9,024 nucleotides of DNA from an uncultured Lachnospiraceae bacterium (GCA_910586585.1 CAJUKA010000138.1:1-9024), one strand, 5' to 3'. Counted from the first letter of the stretch, positions 1 to 6,708 are shown. Made by a program: numbers and translations. The notes: generated from the letters alone by a model not told the origin.

Positions 1-36
1 TATAAATCGCTGCGCGATGGCACTAAAGTGTAAAGT
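1..36. repeat. 36-nt direct repeat, copy 1
   Basis: This 36-nt sequence recurs without a mismatch at 174-209, a period of 173 nt. Each copy can fold into two adjacent small hairpins: ATCGC-TGC-GCGAT (6-18) and CACT-AA-AGTG (21-30). Because copy 1 starts at the first base of the window, the true repeat may be longer on its left. The last bases (from 30) also form the left arm of the large palindrome at 30-122. Two tandem mini-hairpins recall the ends of REP/IS200-like elements, but no transposase is in view, so that link is only a guess. Confidence 0.85.
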
Positions 37-122
37 CGCTTTGACACATATCTGTACTGAGAGAAACTTTCATTCGAAAGGGCACTCACAAAAGTTCCTC
101 TCGTGTGTCTTCGCGACTTTAC
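30..122. repeat. Nested imperfect palindrome (possible structured RNA or palindromic repeat element)
   Basis: Three pairs of arms are nested in the correct order. GTAAAGTCGC (30-39) pairs with 113-122 (10 of 10). GACACA (43-48) pairs with 104-109 (6 of 6). GAGAGAAACTT (59-69) pairs with 92-102 (10 of 11). Together they give one long, slightly bulged hairpin of about 93 nt. There is no T-run after it, so it does not look like an intrinsic terminator. It starts inside copy 1 of the 36-nt repeat, and copy 2 of that repeat is not followed by it. What it does is unknown; it could be an intergenic palindromic repeat, a small mobile element remnant or a folded RNA. Confidence 0.65.
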
Positions 123-173
123 GAACCAGCAGAAATTATGTTCAAAAATGTTGAGAAGTCTAAGCTGGCTTAC

Positions 174-209
174 TATAAATCGCTGCGCGATGGCACTAAA
201 GTGTAAAGT
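174..209. repeat. 36-nt direct repeat, copy 2
   Basis: This is a perfect copy of 1-36, including the two mini-hairpins (ATCGC-TGC-GCGAT at 179-191 and CACT-AA-AGTG at 194-203). The sequence after it diverges at 210 from what follows copy 1. The 137 nt between the copies hold the palindrome at 30-122 and about 50 nt with no recognisable feature. Confidence 0.85.
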
Positions 210-531
210 ATTATGATACAACATCATTATAAGTTTAGCCAAACGTTTAGTTCATAGTACCATAATTTGACAGATATTTCAATAATGCCCAAAATCAATT
301 GTCAGAATGTAGTAACAGTTCAAATTGTGGGATCTTGTGTTACTTTTCACACCCGCGCCATGCACTTGCTGCATGGCGTCGGAGCAAGCGCCAAAATGCG
401 TGCTTTTTAGCATTTTGTGTGCATCAATTGTTGCAATTCACACCGAAATCGTTGTAAGTATATGAGAAATCTGACGTAAGTGTGAATTGTAACGATCTTG
501 TTGCAAGCGTTAAACCGTGTATCAGAATAGA
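210..531. other. Non-coding stretch with serial stem-loops
   Basis: No plausible gene is seen here on either strand. Three stem-loops lie in a row. At 353-382 there is a 12-bp stem with one bulged T (arms CCGCGCCATGCA and TGCATGGCG-T-CGG, loop CTTGC). At 392-417 CAAAATGC pairs with GCATTTTG. At 434-489 CAATTCACAC pairs with GTGTGAATTG (10 of 10, 36-nt loop). A competing pairing, ATCGTT near 448 with AACGAT at 491-496, would disrupt the third. The octamer TTCACACC occurs at 346-353 and 437-444. None of the stems is followed by a T-run. I recognise no known riboswitch or T-box in it. Confidence 0.5.
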
Positions 532-560
532 TTGACATTTTATAACAAAGGTCTTATGAT
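532..560 (+). promoter_or_regulatory. Sigma-A promoter of the argC operon
   Basis: A perfect -35 box TTGACA (532-537) is followed by a 17-nt spacer and the -10 box TATGAT (555-560), five of six to consensus. Transcription should start near 567, giving a leader of about 78 nt before argC. The leader has no clear attenuator or T-box. No ArgR-like dyad is obvious around the promoter, so arginine control cannot be claimed from sequence. Confidence 0.85.
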
Positions 561-631
561 AAAGATTATTATATGGAAACATTTCGAAAAAGCTGCATTT
601 TTTATTTCTAAATTGAGTCGCCCAAGGCGGC

Positions 632-638
632 AGGGGAG
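632..638 (+). promoter_or_regulatory. Ribosome binding site of argC
   Basis: AGGGGAG lies 6 nt before the ATG at 645 and only 3 nt before the in-frame ATG at 642. The spacing decides for 645 as the main start. A 4-bp stem CGCC-CAA-GGCG (619-629) sits immediately upstream. Confidence 0.7.
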
Positions 639-644
639 ATTATG

Positions 645-1589
645 ATGAAAAAAGTTTTTATTGATGGAAGTGAGGGAACAACGGGGCTGCGCATTTTTGA
701 GCGTTTCGAGGGAAGAGATGATATCGAATTGTTAAAAATTCCATCGGAACTTCGAAAAGATCCAGAAGAAATCAAAAAATATATCAATGCATCAGACATT
801 ACTTTTTTGTGTCTGCCCGATGCGGCAGCAAGAGAAGCGGCTGCTATGGTTGAAAATGACAATACGATTTTGATAGATACTTCTACCGCACATCGCACAG
901 AAGAAGGCTGGGCTTATGGATACCCAGAGCTTTCCAGCGAACACAGAAAGGCTATTCAAACAGGAAAGAGAATTGCAGTGCCTGGCTGCTATGCAACAGG
1001 ATTTATCACGATAGCATATTCAATGATAAAAAAAGGGGTATTGCCAAAAGATTATCCAGTATCGGCGTTTGCAATGTCAGGGTACAGTGGAGCTGGCAAA
1101 AAAACGATAGCAGTATATGAGGCACAAAACAGGGATAAAGAACTTGATTCGCCAAGGGAATATGCGCTTACACAGAATCATAAACACCTAAAGGAAATGC
1201 AGAAAATAACGGGTCTTGACAAGATGCCGTTGTTTTCACCGATTATTTGTGATTATTACAGTGGAATGATTGTAACACTGCCATTTTATACTGAGCTGTT
1301 AAACAACAGGCCAACACCAGAAAAAGTACATGCGTTGTTTGCAGAATATTTTGAGAAGGAACCCTTTATAAAGGTGATGCCTTTTGGCAAAGAGGCGGAT
1401 TATAATGGTTTTTTGGCTGGAAATACATGTTCTGGTTGGGATGGTATTGAACTGTATGTGACTGGGAATGAGGACAGGCTGTTAGTTAGTACGCGGTTTG
1501 ATAACCTTGGAAAAGGGGCATCTGGCGCCGCAGTGCAGTGTCTCAATATTATTCTTGGATGTGATGAGGGCAAAGGGCTGGTATTATGA
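645..1589 (+). CDS. argC: N-acetyl-gamma-glutamyl-phosphate reductase, type 2
   Basis: This enzyme carries out the third step of arginine synthesis, the NADPH-dependent reduction of N-acetyl-glutamyl-phosphate to N-acetylglutamate semialdehyde, in the cytoplasm. Seen in the sequence: an N-terminal dinucleotide-binding motif (GSEGTTGLR, about residues 8-16), the catalytic cysteine in PGCYATG (Cys115 counted from 645), the SGYSGAGKK segment, a NHKHLKEM histidine region near 178-185 and the C-terminal block DNLGKGASGAAVQ. The short length (314 aa) and these blocks fit the type 2 ArgC family (TIGR01851-like) rather than the ~345-aa type 1. It is the only arg gene in the window; argJ, argB and argD must lie elsewhere. 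The stop overlaps the next start (ATGA). The start at 642 is the alternative, giving one more Met. Confidence 0.93.
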   Translation: MKKVFIDGSEGTTGLRIFERFEGRDDIELLKIPSELRKDPEEIKKYINASDITFLCLPDAAAREAAAMVENDNTILIDTSTAHRTEEGWAYGYPELSSEHRKAIQTGKRIAVPGCYATGFITIAYSMIKKGVLPKDYPVSAFAMSGYSGAGKKTIAVYEAQNRDKELDSPREYALTQNHKHLKEMQKITGLDKMPLFSPIICDYYSGMIVTLPFYTELLNNRPTPEKVHALFAEYFEKEPFIKVMPFGKEADYNGFLAGNTCSGWDGIELYVTGNEDRLLVSTRFDNLGKGASGAAVQCLNIILGCDEGKGLVL

Positions 1590-3079
1590 TGCAATTACCA
1601 AGAGATTTTATGATTAGGATGCAGGATATGCTTCAGGAAGCATATCCTGCTTTCCTACGTAGTTATGAACAGAATAAATATCAGGCGCTTAGAGTAAATA
1701 CACTCAAAGGTACAACAGACGAATTTTTGAACAAGGTGCCTTTTTGGGGTTTGACCCGTGTACCATGGGAGACAAGAGGGTTTTACTATGTGCAGGAGGA
1801 TGAAAAGAACTTGTCAGAAACAAAAACCGTTCGAAAATCAAAAGCAGTTGATTCAGAGCCTTTGCAGGACAAGCTTCAGCCTGGAAAACATCCGCTTCAC
1901 GATGCAGGAGTATATTATATACAGGAGCCAAGCGCTATGGCGCCAGCAGTTTATCTGGAAGCAAAGCCTGGTGAGCGCATTCTTGATCTGTGTGCGGCGC
2001 CTGGTGGCAAAACAACACAAATTGCCGCTGATATGTGTCAGGAAGGGATTCTTGTATGCAATGAAATACACCCGACAAGAGCCAAAATCCTTTCTGAGAA
2101 TGTAGAGCGTATGGGAATACGAAATGCGCTTGTCACCAATGAAACACCACAGCGTTTATCGGAGGTATTTGGAGCGTATTTTGATCGTATTCTTGTAGAT
2201 GCGCCCTGTTCTGGAGAAGGAATGTTCCGCAAAAACCAAGAGGCATGCAAAGAATGGAGCTTGGAAAATGTGCAGCGTTGTGCAGAGCGGCAGGATGAAA
2301 TTCTTGACTGTGCAGACCGTATGCTTCGTCCTGGCGGAAGGTTGGTGTATTCTACCTGTACGTTTGCTCCAGCAGAAAATGAGGGAAGCATTGCACGCTT
2401 TTTAGAGCGCCACCCACAATATCAGGTTGTGCAAGTTCCGCTTTCTGACAAAATGGCGCCAGGCAAGCCCCAATGGGCCTATTATGGGGATATAAAACAA
2501 CAAAACCATGCATTGTACCAAGAGGATTTGATGCATACAATCAGACTTTTTCCGCATCAGATAAATGGAGAAGGGCATTTTATCGCAGTATTGCAGAAAC
2601 AGGGTGATGTCCCAGATGCATACCAAGGATTTTTGGCAAATGGAGTGCAGAAGGGTATCTGCGCCAAAGAAGCAAAAGAGTTTATCCAGTTTCATCAGGA
2701 GATGCTTGCTATTGATTTTTTTGCGGGAAGAGAGAATAGCCTGCTGCGTCTTGGAGAGCAGCTTTATCTGATGCCAGAGAAGATGCCGTCTATTGACAGG
2801 CTTAAGGTACTGCGAACAGGACTGCATCTTGGAACGCTCAAGAAAAACAGGTTTGAACCCTCCCATGCATTGGCGCTGACATTAAAAAAAGACGAGGCAG
2901 GACAGTATATGGAGCTTGAAACCATTGAGTGTGCAAGAGCATATCTGCAAGGCTTGACATTAAACCATAGCGGGGAAAAAGGCTGGTATCTGATGACTTA
3001 TCAGGGATATAGTATTGGATGGGGAAAGCTTGCAGGACAGATTATGAAGAATCATTATCCGAAAGGACTTCGAAAATAA
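1586..3079 (+). CDS. rsmF: RsmF/NOP-family rRNA cytosine-C5 methyltransferase
   Basis: The product is a SAM-dependent RNA m5C methyltransferase of the RsmB/NOP2/Sun group, 497 aa. Seen: an N-terminal RsmF-type recognition part (about 1-70), the PGKHPLHDAGVYYIQEPSAM region (99-118), SAM-binding motif I LDLCAAPGGKT (133-143), the motif IV cysteine in DAPCSG (Cys208), the catalytic cysteine in STCTF (Cys258) and a C-terminal PUA-like part ending near GWYLMTYQGYSIGWGKLAG. Both cysteines needed for base activation and product release are present, so it should be active. By family, 16S rRNA positions around 1400-1407 are the likely targets; the exact base is inference. Residues about 72-98 look like a low-conservation insertion. 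It starts in the argC stop (ATGA overlap) with AAAGGG 8 nt upstream, which implies coupled translation. Confidence 0.9.
   Translation: MMQLPRDFMIRMQDMLQEAYPAFLRSYEQNKYQALRVNTLKGTTDEFLNKVPFWGLTRVPWETRGFYYVQEDEKNLSETKTVRKSKAVDSEPLQDKLQPGKHPLHDAGVYYIQEPSAMAPAVYLEAKPGERILDLCAAPGGKTTQIAADMCQEGILVCNEIHPTRAKILSENVERMGIRNALVTNETPQRLSEVFGAYFDRILVDAPCSGEGMFRKNQEACKEWSLENVQRCAERQDEILDCADRMLRPGGRLVYSTCTFAPAENEGSIARFLERHPQYQVVQVPLSDKMAPGKPQWAYYGDIKQQNHALYQEDLMHTIRLFPHQINGEGHFIAVLQKQGDVPDAYQGFLANGVQKGICAKEAKEFIQFHQEMLAIDFFAGRENSLLRLGEQLYLMPEKMPSIDRLKVLRTGLHLGTLKKNRFEPSHALALTLKKDEAGQYMELETIECARAYLQGLTLNHSGEKGWYLMTYQGYSIGWGKLAGQIMKNHYPKGLRK
1621..1650 (+). other. Perfect 13-bp hairpin inside the 5' end of rsmF
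   Basis: GCAGGATATGCTT (1621-1633) and AAGCATATCCTGC (1638-1650) are exact inverted complements separated by the 4-nt loop CAGG. The hairpin begins 35 nt after the rsmF start and covers codons 12 to 22. It is followed by TTTCC, too few T for a strong terminator. A perfect stem of this size in coding sequence is unusual and could slow ribosomes, act in RNA processing between argC and rsmF, or be incidental. Confidence 0.6.
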
Positions 3080-4483
3080 ATGAAAAATACAAAAACTGCA
3101 TTAAACCTTACAGAGGGCAAACCAGTTAAACTGATATTGCTGTTTGCGATTCCGGTATTTTTGGGAAATATGTTTCAGTATTTATACAGCTTGGTGGATA
3201 CAAAGATCGTAGGAAGCATACTTGGAGAGGAAGCGCTTGCGGCCGTGGGTTCTGTATCTATCCTGCATACACTTCTGACAGGGTTTTTTAATGGTCTAAG
3301 CCTTGGGTTTGGAGTTGTCACCGCGCGTTTTTTTGGAAGCGGCGATGAAAAAGGATTGAGGCAAAATGTGGCAGGGTCGATTGTGCTTGGCTATGCGACA
3401 GCTACAGTGATCATTATATTGGTGGCCGCTTTCATACGGCCAGTGCTTGCCCTTTTAAATGTTCCAGTGCACCAGCTTGATATGTCGCGGTCATACATTA
3501 TTATATTGGTATGGGGAATGTTTGTCACGCTTGCATATAATTTGTGTGCGCATATGCTCCGTGCGATTGGGGATTCTATTACACCGCTTATTTTTCTGGT
3601 GATAGCAGTTGTTACCAATATCGCACTGGACTATTTTTTTGTCTTGACATTGCATATGGGAGTCAGGGGAGCAGCAGTCGCAACGCTTGTCTCACAGCTT
3701 TTGTCAGTGATTCTTTGCCTGTTTCGGATTTACAAGGATTTTCCGCTTCTGCATTTATCCTCACAGGACTTTGATTTTTCAAGACAAAGAATGCTTTCTT
3801 TGTATGAGAGCGGACTTTCTATGGGGTTGATGTCAAGTCTTGTAAACTTTGGAACACTTGTGCTGCAAAGCGGTATTAATCAGCTTGGCACGAATATTAT
3901 TGTAGCACATACCGCCGCCCGTAAGGTTTTTGAGATTTGGGGACTGCCTGTGAGTGTACTTGGTTCTTCTATGGCTACGTATTGCGGACAGAATTATGGT
4001 GCAGGTAAATATGATAGAATTCGTCAGGGGCTGAAGTCCGTGTTGTTGATAGGCGCTGTATGGGATGTGTTTATCTTTATTCTTGCCCATACCATTTCGC
4101 CATATTTGATTGGATTTATCGCAAGTTCTGACAATGAAGAGATTATATATTGGGGAACGACATATCTTAGAGTAGACATGTCTTTTTTGCTGGTGTGTCT
4201 GTTTATTGTTATTCTTCGAAATGCGATGCAGGGGTTTGGTGACAGCAGAACGCCTATTTTGTCAAGCTTTATTGAACTTGTGGGGAAACTGGTGTTTACA
4301 TTTGTGTTTGTGCGGCTGTTTGGCTATTGGGGAATTATCTGGACTGAGCCAGTCATATGGTTTGTGATGGTGATACCTCTGATTGTAATGACTTTGAAAA
4401 ATCCTGTGATGCATGGCGCTGTACGAAAACATGACGAAAAGGAAATGATTTCCAGAAAGGCAGGGAAATACAGCAATGAATAA
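3080..4483 (+). CDS. MATE-family efflux transporter (first of pair)
   Basis: This is a 467-aa integral membrane antiporter of the multidrug and toxic compound extrusion family, expected to export organic cations or drugs in exchange for Na+ or H+. The sequence shows about 12 hydrophobic segments in two related halves. Family marks include LLFAIPVFLGN near 20-30, VDTKIVG (39-45), EEALAAVGS (50-58), MLRAIGDSITP (159-169) with N180 and LDYFF after it, and GQNYGAG (303-309), the second-half counterpart. The ATG directly follows the TAA of rsmF with no spacer; AAAGGA (3062-3067) lies 12 nt upstream, a long spacing, so coupling to rsmF translation is likely. The C-terminal tail is basic and overlaps the next gene. 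Its substrate cannot be read from sequence. Confidence 0.92.
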   Translation: MKNTKTALNLTEGKPVKLILLFAIPVFLGNMFQYLYSLVDTKIVGSILGEEALAAVGSVSILHTLLTGFFNGLSLGFGVVTARFFGSGDEKGLRQNVAGSIVLGYATATVIIILVAAFIRPVLALLNVPVHQLDMSRSYIIILVWGMFVTLAYNLCAHMLRAIGDSITPLIFLVIAVVTNIALDYFFVLTLHMGVRGAAVATLVSQLLSVILCLFRIYKDFPLLHLSSQDFDFSRQRMLSLYESGLSMGLMSSLVNFGTLVLQSGINQLGTNIIVAHTAARKVFEIWGLPVSVLGSSMATYCGQNYGAGKYDRIRQGLKSVLLIGAVWDVFIFILAHTISPYLIGFIASSDNEEIIYWGTTYLRVDMSFLLVCLFIVILRNAMQGFGDSRTPILSSFIELVGKLVFTFVFVRLFGYWGIIWTEPVIWFVMVIPLIVMTLKNPVMHGAVRKHDEKEMISRKAGKYSNE

Positions 4484-5840
4484 AAAATATGAGATAGATA
4501 TGTGCAGAGGTTCTGTATTCAAAAAAATGCTTCTTTTTGCGATACCGCTGATGTGTTCAAGTATCTTGCAGTTGCTGTTTAATGCAGCGGATATCGTCGT
4601 AGTTGGACGGTTTGCAGGAGACAATGCATTGGCAGCAGTAGGCTCGAATTCAGCGCTGATTAATCTGTTAACAAATCTCTTTGTAGGATTGTCTATAGGA
4701 AGCAATGTTTTGACAGCACAGTATTATGGAGCCAAGAAGGATACAGACCTTAAGGAAACAGTGCATACTTCGATGCTGATTAGTATTTATAGTGGTTTGA
4801 TTCTTACAGTGATCGGCATTTTGGGAGCCAGAGTGCTTCTCGAAATGATGCAGGCACCGCCAGAGGTCTTGGATCTTGCCGTATTGTATCTAAGAATTTA
4901 TTTTGTTGGTATGACATCAACGATGGTGTATAATTTCGGCAGTGCGATTCTTCGTGCAGTGGGAGACACCAAACGTCCTTTATACTATTTGCTTGGTGCA
5001 GGAATTATCAATGTGATTTTAAATCTGTTTTTTGTGATTGCCTGCAAAATGGGCGTTGCAGGAGTGGCGCTGGCAACGGCTGTCTCGCAGACAATTTCGG
5101 CCGTGTTAGTGGTGCGTTGTCTGATTCAGGAGCAAAGCGGTATTCATCTTGAGTTAAAAGAGCTTGCGATATCAAAAGAAAAATTTTTCAGAATTATGCG
5201 CGTTGGGCTTCCAGCAGGATTTCAGGGAACAGTATTTTCTTTGTCCAATGTTGTGATTCAGTCAGCCGTCAACTCTTTTGGGAATATTGCGGTAGCAGGG
5301 AACTCTGCGGCTGCCAATATCGAGGGTTTTGTATATATGGCTATGAATGCTTTTTATCAGGCAACAATCTCTTTTACGAGTCAGAACTATGGTGCAAGTC
5401 AATATAAACGTATTTACAAAATCTTGTTTGCAGGAGAACTATATGTCATTATTACAGGAATGATACTAGGAAATCTGGCAGTATTTCTGGGAGATTCACT
5501 GCTTGGCATTTATTCACCCAGTACCGAAGTGATTGCGGCAGGCATGGCACGGTTAAAGATTATTTGTACTGTGTATGCGTTGTGCGGCGTGATGGATGTT
5601 TTGGTGGGGGCGCTTAGAGGAATTGGATATTCTGTAGTGCCAATGATTGTATCTTTGATAGGTGCTTGTGGATTGCGGCTTTTGTGGGTTGCAACCATAT
5701 TCAAAATACCGCAGTATCATAATCTGACAACCGTTTATCTGTCCTATCCGATTACTTGGACAATCACACTCACTGTCCATGCTATTACGTTTGCAGTTGC
5801 TGCACATAAAGTATTACAAAGCAGAAATGTATCGGTTTAG
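4476..5840 (+). CDS. MATE-family efflux transporter (second of pair)
   Basis: This 454-aa MATE antiporter is clearly related to but distinct from the gene before it. It has the same layout of about 12 membrane segments. Marks are LLFAIPLMCSS (19-29), ADIVVVGRFAGDNALAAVG (38-56), AILRAVGDTKRP (157-168), IINVILNLFF (177-186) and SQNYGAS (302-308). Its start overlaps the end of the upstream gene by 8 nt (ATGAATAA), with AGGGA 9 nt before the ATG. The pair could have arisen by an old duplication, or the two proteins could act on different substrates; MATE proteins are normally taken to work as monomers, so a heterodimer is only speculation. It is the last gene of the argC operon and is followed by a terminator. 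Confidence 0.92.
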   Translation: MNKKYEIDMCRGSVFKKMLLFAIPLMCSSILQLLFNAADIVVVGRFAGDNALAAVGSNSALINLLTNLFVGLSIGSNVLTAQYYGAKKDTDLKETVHTSMLISIYSGLILTVIGILGARVLLEMMQAPPEVLDLAVLYLRIYFVGMTSTMVYNFGSAILRAVGDTKRPLYYLLGAGIINVILNLFFVIACKMGVAGVALATAVSQTISAVLVVRCLIQEQSGIHLELKELAISKEKFFRIMRVGLPAGFQGTVFSLSNVVIQSAVNSFGNIAVAGNSAAANIEGFVYMAMNAFYQATISFTSQNYGASQYKRIYKILFAGELYVIITGMILGNLAVFLGDSLLGIYSPSTEVIAAGMARLKIICTVYALCGVMDVLVGALRGIGYSVVPMIVSLIGACGLRLLWVATIFKIPQYHNLTTVYLSYPITWTITLTVHAITFAVAAHKVLQSRNVSV

Positions 5841-5842
5841 GC

Positions 5843-6012
5843 GCTGCGCTTTTTCCATAAGTTTTCCCTGTTTTCAAGGCTTTTCGCAATGTCAGTCTCA
5901 AAATATGTATCTTTTTCCCTTGTTTTTGTCCTTATAGGCAATTTACAAGGGAAAGTTTTTTTATTTTATAGGAAATTGCGAATACAGAATTCATTGAAAC
6001 AAAAAGCGCAGC
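5843..6012. repeat. Nested inverted-repeat element (~170 nt, MITE-like)
   Basis: Four arm pairs nest in order. GCTGCGCTTTTT (5843-5854) pairs with 6001-6012 (12 of 12). TTTCAA (5872-5877) pairs with 5994-5999. TTCGCAAT (5883-5890) pairs with 5975-5982 (8 of 8). TTTCCCTTG (5914-5922) pairs with 5946-5954 (9 of 9). The outer arms look like terminal inverted repeats, but I see no target-site duplication in the flanks. The innermost stem with its T-run acts as the operon terminator. The element may be a miniature inverted-repeat element that brought a terminator, or one extended 3' UTR structure. Confidence 0.55.
5914..5967 (+). terminator. Intrinsic terminator of the argC-rsmF-MATE-MATE operon
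   Basis: A 9-bp stem (TTTCCCTTG with CAAGGGAAA, extended by a T-G wobble) has a 23-nt loop and is followed by seven T then A and four T. It lies 73 nt after the stop codon of the second MATE gene. Confidence 0.8.
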
Positions 6013-6021
6013 TATTTGCTG

Positions 6022-6048
6022 ATTGAGCGCGCTGGCGCTCAATTTTTG
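6022..6048 (+). terminator. Second stem-loop terminator before the regulator gene
   Basis: A perfect 9-bp GC-rich stem, ATTGAGCGC (6022-6030) with GCGCTCAAT (6035-6043), has a 4-nt loop GCTG and is followed by TTTTG. It may back up the operon terminator and insulate the downstream regulator gene. There is no A-run before it, so it points rightward only. Confidence 0.7.
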
Positions 6049-6099
6049 TATTTAGTTTTTGTTCCAAATTTATTTCCACAAACTTATCTAAGAAAGGTG

Positions 6100-6172
6100 T
6101 GTTAAAAGTTATTGACACAATGTTAATTTTCAGAAACCCATGAAATGTGCGTTAATATTGACAAATTGACAA
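6100..6172. promoter_or_regulatory. Cluster of TTRACA half-sites upstream of the XRE regulator (candidate operator)
   Basis: TGTTAA at 6100-6105, TTGACA at 6112-6117, TGTTAA at 6121-6126, CGTTAA at 6150-6155 and TTGACA at 6158-6163 and 6166-6171 are copies of one half-site, TTRACA or its complement, the fourth with one mismatch. The second and third make an imperfect dyad TTGACA-CAA-TGTTAA. The last two are a tandem ATTGACAA repeat of period 8. Three of these would be perfect -35 boxes, yet no good -10 lies 16-18 nt after any of them. An autoregulatory operator overlapping a weak or activator-dependent promoter is the inference. Confidence 0.4.
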
Positions 6173-6217
6173 CCTAAATTACTTGAAGCCCAATAAATTA
6201 TATCGTAGGCTAAGGAA

Positions 6218-6224
6218 AAGGAGG
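6218..6224 (+). promoter_or_regulatory. Strong ribosome binding site that fixes the regulator start
   Basis: AAGGAGG lies 9 nt before the ATG at 6234. This rules out the in-frame ATG at 6183, which would add 17 lysine- and arginine-rich residues encoded by the leader and has no Shine-Dalgarno sequence. Confidence 0.85.
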
Positions 6225-6233
6225 AAATGTAAA

Positions 6234-6659
6234 ATGAAATTTAACGAAAAATTATTAAAACTTAGGAAAGAAAAAGGACTTTCACAAGAAGAACTGGGAA
6301 TGGAAATGCAGGTATCAAGGCAAACGATTTCAAAATGGGAAACGGGGCAATCATACCCGGATTTTACTAGATTGGTCATGTTAAGTGATTTCTTTGATAT
6401 GACTTTAGATGAACTTGTGAAGGATATTGACGTGCAGGAAGTAAGGGAAAATTCTTTTACAAATGAGAAAATAGATTCTATTTATCGAGTTTCTCAAGAC
6501 GTGAACGCTATTTTTCAGGATAGAACTCTTAAAGATATTATAAAAGGGATAAAGTGGTTTATAGTGGGCAGTTTTATAGTTCTATGCTTAGTGATAGTAG
6601 TTTCGCTTATATTGCATTTTATTTATCCAGAATCCAATACTTTTTGGCGTGCCTATTAA
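6234..6659 (+). CDS. XRE-family regulator with C-terminal transmembrane helix
   Basis: This is a 141-aa Cro/CI-type DNA-binding protein. Residues 1-62 form an HTH_3 domain: KLLKLRKEKGLSQEELG, then the recognition-helix region VSRQTISKWETGQSYPD, then a DELVKD end. A linker (65-105) follows, and a single strongly hydrophobic segment (about 108-130, WFIVGSFIVLCLVIVVSLILHF) ends the protein, so it is probably anchored in the membrane with the DNA-binding domain inside. This design is common in Firmicutes and is often found beside transporter genes, but no partner is encoded next to it here. Its targets are unknown; autoregulation is suggested by the half-site cluster upstream. It is monocistronic, between two terminators. 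Confidence 0.85.
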   Translation: MKFNEKLLKLRKEKGLSQEELGMEMQVSRQTISKWETGQSYPDFTRLVMLSDFFDMTLDELVKDIDVQEVRENSFTNEKIDSIYRVSQDVNAIFQDRTLKDIIKGIKWFIVGSFIVLCLVIVVSLILHFIYPESNTFWRAY

Positions 6660-6708
6660 TTGCAAACTATGCACCATCCCAGTTGTAGTTTTGGCAATGC
6701 TGAGCAAA

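Noticed and set aside
1..209. CRISPR array, because the direct repeat is 36 nt long
   Set aside because: There are only two copies, 137 nt apart, far beyond spacer length, and the space between contains a palindrome, not a spacer; no cas gene is present.
560..644. T-box or arginine-responsive leader before argC
   Set aside because: The leader is only about 78 nt and lacks a T-box sequence, a specifier stem or a terminator; no ArgR-like dyad is evident.
2402..2866. 154-codon minus-strand open frame inside rsmF
   Set aside because: It is the reverse-strand shadow of a strongly supported gene, with no start signal and no recognisable domain.
4262..4705. 147-codon open frame on the minus strand across the two MATE genes
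   Set aside because: It lies fully inside well-supported membrane protein genes on the other strand and shows no family motif or ribosome binding site.
6183..6233. Longer N terminus of the XRE regulator from the ATG at 6183
   Set aside because: It has no Shine-Dalgarno sequence, would read through the AAGGAGG at 6218-6224, and adds a basic stretch not expected before the HTH domain.
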